This document shows positions 50,778 to 59,409 of a DNA stretch of 64,000 nt, piece by piece. Origin of the DNA: Acidimicrobiales bacterium (GTDB lineage: Bacteria > Actinomycetota > Acidimicrobiia > Acidimicrobiales > JAHWLA01). Every line of letters begins with the position of its first letter. Position 1 is the stretch's first letter. The DNA is taken from NCBI GenBank assembly GCA_035536915.1, contig DATLNE010000040.1, positions 57,496 through 121,495 on the forward strand. Reading direction: 5' to 3'. The notes under the pieces are model-generated. The model was not told where the DNA came from and did not search any database. It saw only the letters and a list, made by a program, of their open reading frames with translations. A program made the translations under genes and the position numbers.

Positions 50778-51760
50778 CGGCCCTGCCTCGACGCAGGTGG
50801 GCGGTGCTCGGCGGGGCGCTGGCCGTCATGGTCGCCCTGATCGCGACGACCTGTTCGTCGGGTTCGGGTGATCGCCTTGTCACCCACGGCAAGACGGCCG
50901 CGACGCCGGTCCCCACCTCCCTTCCACCATTCACCCAGGCCCACTCCGACGACCCCATTGCGGCAGCCGACAGCCTGCACGACCTCCACAGGCCTGCGGG
51001 TGCGCTGCCGAGCACTGCCGCGTCGCCCCGAACGAAAGATGCTGCACGGTCGCGCTCCGAGCCGGTGGCGGGCTCCACGTCCACGTCGTCGCCCCCTACG
51101 GCGACTGCGGGCGGATGCCCTGACCCGAAGACGTGCCGCCGGTACCAGTTCGTGCTCTACAACGGCGAGCCGGGGCGGTGGCCGACGGGCCCCGACGGGC
51201 GTGTGACCATCCGATATTACGTGAACCACAACGGCTCCGGCCTGTCGGCCGACGTGGTTAAGCGAGCGATCGAGGCGGCGTTTGCCACGTGGGAACGGGC
51301 GGCTCCCACAGTCGACTTCGTCTACGCAGGATCAACGATTCGGGCGCCGGCACTGGGTGACGGCTACAGCGACATCGCCTTCGTCAACGCAGGTCCGGGA
51401 AATGCCTTTGCCCAGGTCCGCGACGGGGTGACCACCGAGGCCGACATGTTCCTGAGCACCGGCGAATGGACATGGCATCCGTGCGAGCAGCGCGACAACT
51501 CCTGTACGCGCACAACCTCGCCGGGCTCCACTGGGGAGGGCTATCGGGATGAGCTCCAAAGCATCGTCACCCACGAGGGCGGGCACTGGCTGGGCCTGGC
51601 GGACATGCGTGACGACCAAGGGCTCGACCAACACCTGACGATGAGGCCGTCGGGCATGCCCGGGGACCGGTTCTGGACGACCCTGGCGCTCGGTGACGTG
51701 CTCGGCGTGCGGGCGCTGTACCCGTGCTCGTGCCCGTTGCCGCCGATCTACTCGCCGTAG
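50768..51760 (+). CDS. secreted metzincin-like zinc metallopeptidase
   Basis: Protein of 330 residues. N-terminal membrane segment or signal (AVLGGALAVMVALIATTC), a low-complexity Ser/Thr/Pro linker to about residue 115, then the catalytic domain. The zinc motif is THEGGHWLGLADM, i.e. HExxHxxGxxD with Asp as third ligand, as in snapalysin-type enzymes rather than matrixins. A Met-turn candidate (LTMRPSGM) follows at the right distance. The cysteine after IATT could be a lipidation site, but the preceding residues are not a good lipobox. Confidence 0.83.
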   Translation: MSMTALPRRRWAVLGGALAVMVALIATTCSSGSGDRLVTHGKTAATPVPTSLPPFTQAHSDDPIAAADSLHDLHRPAGALPSTAASPRTKDAARSRSEPVAGSTSTSSPPTATAGGCPDPKTCRRYQFVLYNGEPGRWPTGPDGRVTIRYYVNHNGSGLSADVVKRAIEAAFATWERAAPTVDFVYAGSTIRAPALGDGYSDIAFVNAGPGNAFAQVRDGVTTEADMFLSTGEWTWHPCEQRDNSCTRTTSPGSTGEGYRDELQSIVTHEGGHWLGLADMRDDQGLDQHLTMRPSGMPGDRFWTTLALGDVLGVRALYPCSCPLPPIYSP

Positions 51761-51775
51761 ACGGCGGCGCCTGGT

Positions 51776-52540
51776 TCAGGCGTCGCGAAACTCGACCACC
51801 GCGAGCCGGCGATACGCCGGCTCGCGGTGGACGTACGACAGCACCGGCGACAACCAGGTGAGGAGCACCCACGCCACCTTGTCGACCGCCGCTCGCCTGA
51901 TCCACCGACGCACGATGAACTCGCGCAGCCGCAGGTTGGCGTTGGGCAGCAGGCGCACGTTCGCCTTGCGGCCGTGCTTGGCCAGCGCGCGCTCGACGTA
52001 GTCGGCCAGTTCGGCAGGCGTGGGCAGGCCGTTCTCGACGTGCTCACGGAAGAAACGGAACTCGACGCCGCGGGTGGTGCGGAACAGCTCGGCCATCTCC
52101 TTGTCGTGCTGCTCGGCCTCCGGGCCGGACGGCACGGCGACGATGAGGAGGCGGCCCGCGATGCGCACGAGCTCGTCGACCGCGGCTTGGCGCAGCGCCA
52201 CTGGGACGTGCTCGAGCATGTCGACCGAGATCACGCACGGCCGGGAGCGGTCGTCGAAGGGGGTGTCGAGAACCGACGCCTCGACCGGTTGCAGCAGCGG
52301 GTGGACGGACCGGCTGGTGAGGTTGGTGTCGACGCCCGTCACCGCCCTGCGGAGGTAGGGGCCGATCCCGATGCTGCCGGAGCCGATGTCGGTGACCTTG
52401 TCGTGCAGGCCATGCTTCTTGATGAGCCTGATGATCGGGAGGTAGCGGAGCGCGATGTCGGGGTTCCACTCGTGGAACGGCCCGAGCACGACACGCGCGA
52501 TGGCCGCCTCACGGGGGCTCAACTCGTCGTGGTCCATCAT
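51776..52540 (-). CDS. class I SAM-dependent methyltransferase
   Basis: About 254 residues from the chosen ATG. Seen: VTDIGSGSIGIGPYLRRAVTG as motif I with following acidic VDTNL, the post-II segment VISVDMLEHVP and LLIVAVPSG. It resembles methyltransferases of surface polysaccharide clusters. A longer frame to 52753 exists, but its extra N-terminus would overlap the divergent dehydratase and is low-complexity. The last codons lie inside a perfect hairpin. Confidence 0.8.
   Translation of the reverse strand: MMDHDELSPREAAIARVVLGPFHEWNPDIALRYLPIIRLIKKHGLHDKVTDIGSGSIGIGPYLRRAVTGVDTNLTSRSVHPLLQPVEASVLDTPFDDRSRPCVISVDMLEHVPVALRQAAVDELVRIAGRLLIVAVPSGPEAEQHDKEMAELFRTTRGVEFRFFREHVENGLPTPAELADYVERALAKHGRKANVRLLPNANLRLREFIVRRWIRRAAVDKVAWVLLTWLSPVLSYVHREPAYRRLAVVEFRDA
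51796..51830. terminator. perfect 16-bp hairpin inside the 3' end of the methyltransferase gene
   Basis: Arms 51796-51811 (CCACCGCGAGCCGGCG) and 51815-51830 are exact with loop ATA. It lies between the convergent peptidase and methyltransferase stops but within the latter's coding sequence. Confidence 0.6.
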
Positions 52541-52630
52541 CTCAAGGTGGTCGATGGCGGCGAGTGTAGTGGGTCGTGCATCCCGCTCCAGAGGTGGAAG
52601 GTGAGGCCGCCCATCCGCGAGAATCCAGAA

Positions 52631-53731
52631 ATGCCCCCCGTGGATTCGACTCGCTCTTTCGGCGCGGACGCCTCCTTTTGGCGCAGCCGGCGGGTCCTGG
52701 TCACCGGGCATACCGGGTTCAAGGGCGCGTGGCTGGCACTTTGGCTGGAGCACCTCGGCGCATCCGTAACGGGGCTCGCCCTGCCGCCCGAAACGCCTGA
52801 TGGCATCTTCGGCCTGCTCGGCTCATGGGACGGCCTCGACTCGCGCATCATCGACCTTCGGGACGCCGACGCCGTCATCGCCGCCGTGGCCGACACCGAC
52901 CCCGATGTGGTGCTCCACCTTGGGGCACAAGCCCTCGTCCGGCGGGGCTATGCCGATCCGGTGGGAACCTACGACACGAACGTCATGGGCACTGCCCACG
53001 TGCTGCGAGGCGTCGAGGCGGCACCGGCTGTGAAGGCAGTGGTGGTCGTCACGAGCGACAAGGTGTATGCCAACGACGGTGCCGGGCGACCGTTCACGGA
53101 ATCCGACCCGCTCGGCCATGGCGACCCGTACAGCAACTCAAAGGCGTGCACGGAATTGCTCGTGGCCTCGTGGCGGGCGTCGTTCCTCGGGCCCAAGGGC
53201 GTCCCAGTCGCCACCGCACGCGCCGGCAACGTCGTCGGTGGCGGCGATGTCGCCGAGGACCGCCTTGTTCCCGACGCCTTGCGCGCCTTGGCCGCCGCCG
53301 ACGTGCTGCGGCTGCGCAACCCTGATGCCGTGCGGCCGTGGCAGCACGTGCTGGAGCCCTTGGCCGGGTACCTCTTGTTGGCGCAGCGCTTGGTCGAAGG
53401 TGACCAAGCCGTGCCCGACGCAGTGAACTTCGGTCCCGACGAGGAGTCGTGCCGCTCGGTGTCCGATGTCGTGCAGAAAGTCTTCGAGCTGACGGGGACG
53501 GGCAAATGGGAGCACGAAGGCGGAGAGCAGCCACCGGAAGCGACGCTGCTGCGCTTGGACTCCTCGCTGGCACGTGAGCGTTTAGGGTGGCGGCCTCGCC
53601 TCGATCTCGACGACACCCTGGCGTGGACGGTCGACTGGTGGCGGGCCCAGCGCGAAGGGGCCGACATGCGGGCGTTCTCCCTTGCACAGATCGCCACGTT
53701 CGAAGAGCTCATCGGAAACGGAGTGGGATGA
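52631..53731 (+). CDS. rfbG: CDP-glucose 4,6-dehydratase
   Basis: Protein of 366 residues that converts CDP-glucose to CDP-4-keto-6-deoxyglucose. Seen: the NAD loop VLVTGHTGFKGAWLALWLE with the F-K-G typical of this branch, HLGAQALVRRGYADP, the catalytic YSNSKACTELLV (Tyr-x3-Lys), and RPWQHVLEPLAGYLLLA. Acts after RfbF. The downstream methyltransferase overlaps by 4 bp, starting a four-gene sugar operon. Confidence 0.95.
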   Translation: MPPVDSTRSFGADASFWRSRRVLVTGHTGFKGAWLALWLEHLGASVTGLALPPETPDGIFGLLGSWDGLDSRIIDLRDADAVIAAVADTDPDVVLHLGAQALVRRGYADPVGTYDTNVMGTAHVLRGVEAAPAVKAVVVVTSDKVYANDGAGRPFTESDPLGHGDPYSNSKACTELLVASWRASFLGPKGVPVATARAGNVVGGGDVAEDRLVPDALRALAAADVLRLRNPDAVRPWQHVLEPLAGYLLLAQRLVEGDQAVPDAVNFGPDEESCRSVSDVVQKVFELTGTGKWEHEGGEQPPEATLLRLDSSLARERLGWRPRLDLDDTLAWTVDWWRAQREGADMRAFSLAQIATFEELIGNGVG

Positions 53732-54966
53732 ACATGCTCGCCTGTCGATCCTGTGGTGCCGAGTTGCAGCGCACCTTCGTCGACCTGGGGACGACCCCGT
53801 TGGCGAACTCCTACCTCGAGGCATCACAGCTCGATGGCCCGGAGCCCCGGTACCCCCTCCACGCCAGGGTGTGCGAGTCGTGCCTGCTCGTCCAAGTCGA
53901 GGACGTCGTCCCGCCCGAGGAGATATTCAGCGACTACGCGTACGCCTCGTCGTATTCCGCCAGTTGGGTGGAACACGCCCGCCGCTTCGCTCACCATGCC
54001 ATCGAACGATTCGGGCTGGGCCCGTCGAGCCTGGTCGTCGAGGTGGCGAGCAACGACGGCTACCTCCTGCAGCATTTCCGTGACGAGGGCATCCCCATCC
54101 TCGGGGTGGAGCCCGCCGCCAACCTTGCCGCCGTCGCCGTCGAAGCGGGGATCCCGACCGAGGTCCGGTTCTTCGGTGCGGAGACAGCCGCCGACCTCGT
54201 CGCCCGTGGCCAACAGGCCGACCTCGTCGTCGGCAACAACGTGCTGGCGCACGTTCCCGACCTCAACGACTTCGTTTCCGGGATTGCCACCCTCCTGGGG
54301 CCCGACGGCGTGGTCTCCATCGAAGTGCCGCACCTCCTGCGGCTGATCGAAGACGTGCAGTTCGACACCATCTACCACGAGCACTTCTCGTATTTCTCGC
54401 TCTATGCAGCGGAGCGCGCCTTTGAGCGCCATGGGTTGCGCATCTTCGACGTGGAGCAGTTGCCGACCCATGGAGGAAGCCTGCGCTTGTCGGGCTGCCA
54501 TGCCGCACATTCGCGCCACGACGGCTCCGGCCTCGAAGGTGTGCGTAAGGCCGAGCACGACGCAGGCCTCGACTGCATCGACGGTTACGACGGTTTCGCC
54601 CCTCGGGTGGAGCACTGCCGCCGGTCGGTGCTGCAGTTCCTCGAAGGTGCACGAGCAGAAGGGAAGCGAGTCGTTGCGTACGGCGCTGCGGCCAAGGGCA
54701 ACACGCTGCTCAACTTCTGCGGGGTCACCGCCGACGCAGGGGTGATCGACTACGTCGTCGACCGCAGCCCGCACAAGCAGGGGCGCTTTCTCCCTGGCAG
54801 CCGTCTCCCCATCGAGGACCCGTCGAGGGTGGCGGAAACCAAGCCCGACTACCTGCTCATCCTCCCGTGGAACCTCCGGGAGGAGATCGTCGGGCAGATG
54901 AAGCAGATCACGACGTGGGGCGGCCGATTCGCCACCCCCGTTCCCGAGGTGCGCGTCTTCTCGTGA
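53728..54966 (+). CDS. sugar C-methyltransferase (NovU/TylCIII-like)
   Basis: Protein of 412 residues. N-terminal zinc-binding domain (CRSCG near residue 6 and CESCLLVQVEDVVP near 50), a central SAM domain (VVEVASNDGYLLQHF) with the catalytic-loop region VPHLLRLIEDVQFDTIYHEH (quoted as VPHLLRLIEDVQF), and a C-terminal Rossmann-like domain (VVAYGAAAKGNTLLNF). This three-domain form methylates carbon 3 of NDP-4-keto-6-deoxyhexoses. In this operon the substrate is expected to be CDP-linked. Confidence 0.92.
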   Translation: MNMLACRSCGAELQRTFVDLGTTPLANSYLEASQLDGPEPRYPLHARVCESCLLVQVEDVVPPEEIFSDYAYASSYSASWVEHARRFAHHAIERFGLGPSSLVVEVASNDGYLLQHFRDEGIPILGVEPAANLAAVAVEAGIPTEVRFFGAETAADLVARGQQADLVVGNNVLAHVPDLNDFVSGIATLLGPDGVVSIEVPHLLRLIEDVQFDTIYHEHFSYFSLYAAERAFERHGLRIFDVEQLPTHGGSLRLSGCHAAHSRHDGSGLEGVRKAEHDAGLDCIDGYDGFAPRVEHCRRSVLQFLEGARAEGKRVVAYGAAAKGNTLLNFCGVTADAGVIDYVVDRSPHKQGRFLPGSRLPIEDPSRVAETKPDYLLILPWNLREEIVGQMKQITTWGGRFATPVPEVRVFS

Positions 54967-55493
54967 TCTTCCGAGAGACGGCCATCGGGGGAGTCGTCGT
55001 GGTGGAACCGCAGGCGATGGCCGACGAGCGCGGACTGTTCGCCCGCACGTGGTGCGCAGACGAGTTCGCCGCAAACGGCGTCGACCCTGCCGTCGCGCAG
55101 TGCAGCGTGTCGTTCAACCATCGCCGCCACACCCTTCGTGGCCTCCACTTCCAACGGGAACCGCACGGTGAGTCGAAGCTCGTCCGCTGCACGCGTGGCG
55201 CTGTCTTCGACGTCGCCGTCGACCTTCGACCCGAGTCGCCGACGTATTGCCGGAGCGTTGCCGTCGAGCTCACCATGGACAACCGCGTGGCGTTGTTCGT
55301 CCCGCCCGGTTGCGCGCACGGCTTCCTCACCCTCGCCGACGACGTCGAGGTGCTCTACCAGATAAGCCCTCGTTTCGAGCCCAGCGCGGCGGCGGGTGTG
55401 CGATGGGACGATCCCCGCTTCGGAATCGAGTGGCCGGCGGCGCCCGCGGTGATCTCCGAACGCGACGCCACGTACCCCGACTTCGATGGCTGA
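54963..55493 (+). CDS. rfbC: dTDP-4-dehydrorhamnose 3,5-epimerase-family enzyme
   Basis: Cupin of 176 residues. Seen: ADERGLFARTW, the catalytic His in TLRGLHFQREPHGESKLVRC, GAVFDVAVDLR and PPGCAHGFLTL. Within this operon it probably epimerises C3 and/or C5 of the C-methylated 4-ketosugar. GTG start overlapping the upstream stop by 4 bp. A mono-epimerase cannot be excluded. Confidence 0.9.
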   Translation: MIFRETAIGGVVVVEPQAMADERGLFARTWCADEFAANGVDPAVAQCSVSFNHRRHTLRGLHFQREPHGESKLVRCTRGAVFDVAVDLRPESPTYCRSVAVELTMDNRVALFVPPGCAHGFLTLADDVEVLYQISPRFEPSAAAGVRWDDPRFGIEWPAAPAVISERDATYPDFDG

Positions 55494-56394
55494 CGCCGTC
55501 CTCGTCACCGGCGCCGCGGGGTTCGTGGGCCGCCACGTTGTGGCCGAGCTCGGACGCCGAGGGATCGAGCACCGCCTGGCGGCACATCGCTGGAGTTCGC
55601 CTGCGGAACTCCAGCGCCTCGTGGGAGACGCCGCCCCGGTGTCGGGGTGCATCCACCTCGGTTGGTACGCCAATCCGGCTGACTACCTCGTGGCCGTCGA
55701 GCCCAACGCCCTTTCTCTGGCCGACACGTTGGCGCTGGCGGGCCTTCTCGATGACGCCGGGTGCGAGAAGCTGGTCGTGGCCGGCAGTTCCGCGGAGTAC
55801 GCGTCGTCGCCCGAGCCCGTCGACGAGGACGCAGTGGTTCGACCGACGACCGTCTACGGGTCGGCCAAGGCCTTGTGCCACGAGCTCCTGCGCACCCGGC
55901 ACCGCCCGGTGCACACCCGCGTGGCGTGGGCCCGCATTTTCAACGTGATCGGCCCTGGCGAACCGGCCGGCCGCATCCTGCCGACGGTGGCCCGGGCTCT
56001 CCTTGCCGGTGAGCCCGTCGACCTCACGGCGGGCACGCAGGTCCGTGACTACATCGACGTTCGCGACGTGGCCACCGCCTTGGTGGACCTGGCCCTGGCC
56101 GACGTCGAGGGCGCCGTCAACGTGTCGACCGGGACGCCGCGCACGCTGCGTTCGGCACTGGAGGGGCTTGCTCGTCACGCGGGCGACGCCTCGTCGCTGC
56201 GGTTCGGCGCTCGGGAGACCGGTGCGGGCGAGAACATGTACCTCGTCGGTCGCAACGACCGCCTGCGAGGAATCGGCTGGCAGCCGTCGTTCGAGTTCGA
56301 GCAGACGCTCCTCGATGTCATAGCGTGGTGGCGCTCGGAGGGTGGGCGCGCATCCGCGCCTCACGGTGCGCTCGGGCCTCAGGAGACGCGTTGA
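55486..56394 (+). CDS. NAD-dependent epimerase/dehydratase, probable 4-ketoreductase
   Basis: Short-chain dehydrogenase of 302 residues. Seen: VLVTGAAGFVGRHVVAEL, VAGSSAEYASS, and the catalytic YGSAKALCHELL. At the end of a pathway that leaves a 4-keto group, a 4-reductase is the missing step, so that role is inferred. It overlaps rfbC by 8 bp. Confidence 0.85.
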   Translation: MADAVLVTGAAGFVGRHVVAELGRRGIEHRLAAHRWSSPAELQRLVGDAAPVSGCIHLGWYANPADYLVAVEPNALSLADTLALAGLLDDAGCEKLVVAGSSAEYASSPEPVDEDAVVRPTTVYGSAKALCHELLRTRHRPVHTRVAWARIFNVIGPGEPAGRILPTVARALLAGEPVDLTAGTQVRDYIDVRDVATALVDLALADVEGAVNVSTGTPRTLRSALEGLARHAGDASSLRFGARETGAGENMYLVGRNDRLRGIGWQPSFEFEQTLLDVIAWWRSEGGRASAPHGALGPQETR

Positions 56395-57353
56395 TCGTGG
56401 AACCGAAGCCGCTGCTGTCGGTTGTTGCCCCTGTTTATTGCGAGGAAGAGGGGATCGCCTCGTTCTACGAACGGACGACCCGGGCCGTCGAGGCCATCGA
56501 CCCCCCTGTCGACCACGAGCTCGTCTTCGTCAACGACGGCAGTACCGACGACACCCTGTCGGTGCTGCGAAAGCTGGCCGACGACGACAGCCGCGTGCGC
56601 ATCGTCGACCTCTCCCGCAACTTCGGGCACCAAGTGGCCATCACCTCGGGCATGGACCACGCCCGGGGCGACGCCGTAGTGGTGATCGACGCCGATCTGC
56701 AAGACCCGCCTGAGGTCATCGCCGACATGGTGGAGAAGTGGCGGGACGGCTTCAAGGTCGTCTACGGCGTGCGCACCCGCCGCAGCGGCGAGACCGGGTT
56801 CAAGGTGCTCACCGCCAAGTACTTCTACCGCCTGCTCAACCGCATCTCCGACACCAACCTGCCGCTCGACAGCGGCGACTTCCGCCTCCTCGACAAGCAG
56901 GTGATCCAGGCGCTCTGCGAGATCCGGGAGGAGAACCGGTACATCCGCGGCTTGGTGGCGTGGATCGGCTTTGCGCAGACAGGCGTCTACTACGAGCGCG
57001 ACCCGCGCTACGCAGGCGAGAGCAAGTTCACCGTCCGCAAGATGCTCCGGTTCGCCGCCGACGCCGTGACCAGCTTCTCGGAGAAGCCGCTGCGCTTCGC
57101 CACCCAGGTCGGGCTGTTCGTCACCACCTGCACCCTGCTCCTGGCGCTGTGGATCATCGCCAGCCGGGTGCTCTCGCCGCAGGGTTCCTTTCCTGGCTTT
57201 GCCTCGTTGATGGTGGTGGTGCTCTTCCTGGGCGGGGTGCAACTGCTGTCGATCGGCCTCTTGGGCGAGTACGTAGGCCGCATCTATCGCGAGAGCAAAC
57301 GCAGGCCGCTGTACATCGTCGCCGAGCGCGTCAACTTCGACGACGAGTCGTGA
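56391..57353 (+). CDS. GtrB/DPM1-like glycosyltransferase family 2 with C-terminal membrane helices
   Basis: Protein of 320 residues. Seen: LLSVVAPVYCEEEGIASF, VFVNDGSTDDTLSVL, the metal motif VVVIDADLQDPPEV, the QxxRW-like acceptor segment replaced by RYIRGLVAWIGF, and two C-terminal helices ending GEYVGRIYRESKRRP, a GtrB/DPM1 hallmark. It loads a sugar onto polyprenyl phosphate, and the GtrA-type protein at 49217 may flip the product. TTG start overlapping the upstream stop; a GTG 6 bp later is possible. Confidence 0.92.
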   Translation: MIVEPKPLLSVVAPVYCEEEGIASFYERTTRAVEAIDPPVDHELVFVNDGSTDDTLSVLRKLADDDSRVRIVDLSRNFGHQVAITSGMDHARGDAVVVIDADLQDPPEVIADMVEKWRDGFKVVYGVRTRRSGETGFKVLTAKYFYRLLNRISDTNLPLDSGDFRLLDKQVIQALCEIREENRYIRGLVAWIGFAQTGVYYERDPRYAGESKFTVRKMLRFAADAVTSFSEKPLRFATQVGLFVTTCTLLLALWIIASRVLSPQGSFPGFASLMVVVLFLGGVQLLSIGLLGEYVGRIYRESKRRPLYIVAERVNFDDES

Positions 57354-58219
57354 CGCCCCTCGTCTCGGTGTGCATCCCCGTGTTCAACGGGGAGCGCTTT
57401 CTCCGGCAGACGCTCGACTCTGTCTTCGCTCAGACGTTCGAGGACTTCGAGGTCGTCGTTTCCGACAACTGTTCTACCGACGGCACGTCCGCGCTGCTGG
57501 AGCGCTACGACGATCGGCGTCTCCGGGTGATGCGCAATCGGGAGAACATCGGCGCCATCGCCAACTGGAACCAGGTGCGGGCCGAGGCGCGCGGCGCCTA
57601 CGTGAAGCTCCTGCCCGCCGACGATGTGCTCGCGCCCCACTGCCTGGCCCGACAGGTAGCCGTGCTGGACGACCCCGCCCACGCGGGCGTCGTGATGGTC
57701 GCCGGCAAACGCGACATCGTCGACGAGGACGACCAGGTTCTCTTGCGCGATCGCGGCTTGGCCGGCCTACGCGGCGTGGTCCGCGGCCATGACGCCGTCC
57801 GCCACACGGTGCGCGCCGGGACGAACGTGTTCGGCGAGCCTGCCGCCGTGCTGGTCCGGCAAGAGGCGTTGGCGCAGTGCCGCCCGTTTACGTCGTCGCG
57901 CCCGTACATGGTCGACGTCGAGCTGTGGTGCGAAGTGCTCTCCCACGGCGATTTGTATGCCCTTGCCGAGACGGTCGCCACCTTTCGCGTGTCGGGCACC
58001 TCGGAAAGCGCCAAGGAGGCACGTTCCCAGGCGCGACAAGCGCAAGAACTGTTCCGGGCCCTGCACCAGGCGTCGCCTGACGTGGTCCGCCGCCGCGATG
58101 TGTTGACGGGCGCGGCGCGCGCGGTTGCGCTGGCGCACTCGCGGCGCTTGCTCTACCGGGTGCTCGCCCGCCGCGCGGTCCGTGCCTCGTCCTCCGACCA
58201 GGTTTCCGGCCGGCACTAG
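57350..58219 (+). CDS. glycosyltransferase family 2 protein
   Basis: Protein of 289 residues, GT-A fold. Seen: LVSVCIPVFNGERFLRQTLD, VVVSDNCSTDGTSALL, NIGAIANWN, and YVKLLPADDVL as the metal site. No membrane helices. A typical cytoplasmic enzyme adding a branch or chain sugar. GTG start with 4-bp overlap; convergent overlap of 4 bp with the next gene. Confidence 0.9.
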   Translation: MTPLVSVCIPVFNGERFLRQTLDSVFAQTFEDFEVVVSDNCSTDGTSALLERYDDRRLRVMRNRENIGAIANWNQVRAEARGAYVKLLPADDVLAPHCLARQVAVLDDPAHAGVVMVAGKRDIVDEDDQVLLRDRGLAGLRGVVRGHDAVRHTVRAGTNVFGEPAAVLVRQEALAQCRPFTSSRPYMVDVELWCEVLSHGDLYALAETVATFRVSGTSESAKEARSQARQAQELFRALHQASPDVVRRRDVLTGAARAVALAHSRRLLYRVLARRAVRASSSDQVSGRH

Positions 58220-59403
58220 TTCGAGCAGACCCGCTCGATGCCCTCGTTGATCTCGCGCATGGCGCGATGCCATGTGTAGGTGGCGGCGGTGGCGCGTGCG
58301 CCTTCGCCCAAGGCCTCGGCGAGCCCCGGTTCTTCCCGAAGCCGTTGCACGGCCGCCGCGATTGCCGGTCCGGTGGGTTCCACCACGAGCCCGTTGACGC
58401 CGTCCTCCACGAACAGTGTGAGGCCACCGCCGTCGCGGCAGACAACGAGCGGCTTTCCGTGCTGCATGGCCTCGATGGCGGTGAGCCCGTAGTCCTCGTC
58501 GTAGGCGGGGGCGACGACGCAGAACGCCTCGGCGTACAGGCGGCTGAGCTCGCTGTCGTCGACGTGCCCGAGGTACTCGACGTTCGAGCCGACAGGCGGA
58601 TCGCCGGTCGCCCGGTCGTCGTGCCGGCACAGCCACATCGGCAACGAGTCGACATGTGCGATGTCGGAGCCCATGGCGGACAGCTTGGCGTCGAGTGACT
58701 GCACGTACTGAAGCCGCGTGCCGCCGCCGACGGCGACACCCTTGAGGTCGGGGAGCAACTTCATGGCGTGCACGAAGAGTTCCGTGCGCTTAGGGAACTC
58801 TTGCCTGCTCACGCAGATGGCGTGCTTGCCCTGGCCCGTCACCGGCACTTCGCACGCGCCGACGCCGACGCCTGCGTGGTACACGCCCACCGTCTCCCGC
58901 AACCCGTTGAAACGGTCGAGCCGCTCCTTGACGACCTCTGACGCTGCGAGGATGTGGCCTGGTCGACGGAGCAGTTCGTAGTCGAGGGAACGGATGAGTT
59001 GCTTGGCCTCGTGGTGGAGCGCGACATCAGGGGCGAAGCCCGCTTCGATCCACACGTTCGACAGGTCGTAGTACATCCGCTGATGGTGCGAGAACAGCGC
59101 CAAGTGGCGCGGATGGTGCACGGCGTACGACGGAGGTTGGGTCGAGAGCACCAAGTCCACCGCATCGAGCCGCATGACCGAGAAGGCGTCGACCAAGGCG
59201 AGGTAGCGGAACGACTCCGCCTGGCTGTGCCACACGTAATCGGGGATGTCGATCCCAAACGCCCGCTCCCGCACGTGCCGCACGTCGACGGTCAGCCATT
59301 CGACGGAATGACCCATGGCCGCCAATTCGCGGCTGATCCGTTGAAGGACGAGTTCGAACCCGCCCACGATGCCGAAGTCAGGCTTGACGATTCCGATGCG
59401 CAC
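58216..59403 (-). CDS. glycosyltransferase family 4 protein
   Basis: Protein of 395 residues. Seen: MRIGIVKPDFGIVGGFELVL with the acceptor-side glycine loop, HLALFSHHQRMYYDLSNVW, ICVSRQEFPKRTELFVHAM as donor-domain entry and APAYDEDYGLTAIEAMQHGKP (E-x7-E in modified form). It starts 6 bp after the methyltransferase stop on the same strand, so the pair is an operon read against the rest of the cluster. Confidence 0.9.
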   Translation of the reverse strand: MRIGIVKPDFGIVGGFELVLQRISRELAAMGHSVEWLTVDVRHVRERAFGIDIPDYVWHSQAESFRYLALVDAFSVMRLDAVDLVLSTQPPSYAVHHPRHLALFSHHQRMYYDLSNVWIEAGFAPDVALHHEAKQLIRSLDYELLRRPGHILAASEVVKERLDRFNGLRETVGVYHAGVGVGACEVPVTGQGKHAICVSRQEFPKRTELFVHAMKLLPDLKGVAVGGGTRLQYVQSLDAKLSAMGSDIAHVDSLPMWLCRHDDRATGDPPVGSNVEYLGHVDDSELSRLYAEAFCVVAPAYDEDYGLTAIEAMQHGKPLVVCRDGGGLTLFVEDGVNGLVVEPTGPAIAAAVQRLREEPGLAEALGEGARATAATYTWHRAMREINEGIERVCSN

Positions 59404-59409
59404 GTCGTG

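Noticed and set aside
52541..52753. N-terminal extension of the minus-strand methyltransferase to 52753
   Set aside because: The extra 71 residues are Pro/Arg-rich and would overlap the start of the well-supported rfbG gene; a double ATG at 52535-52540 fits better.
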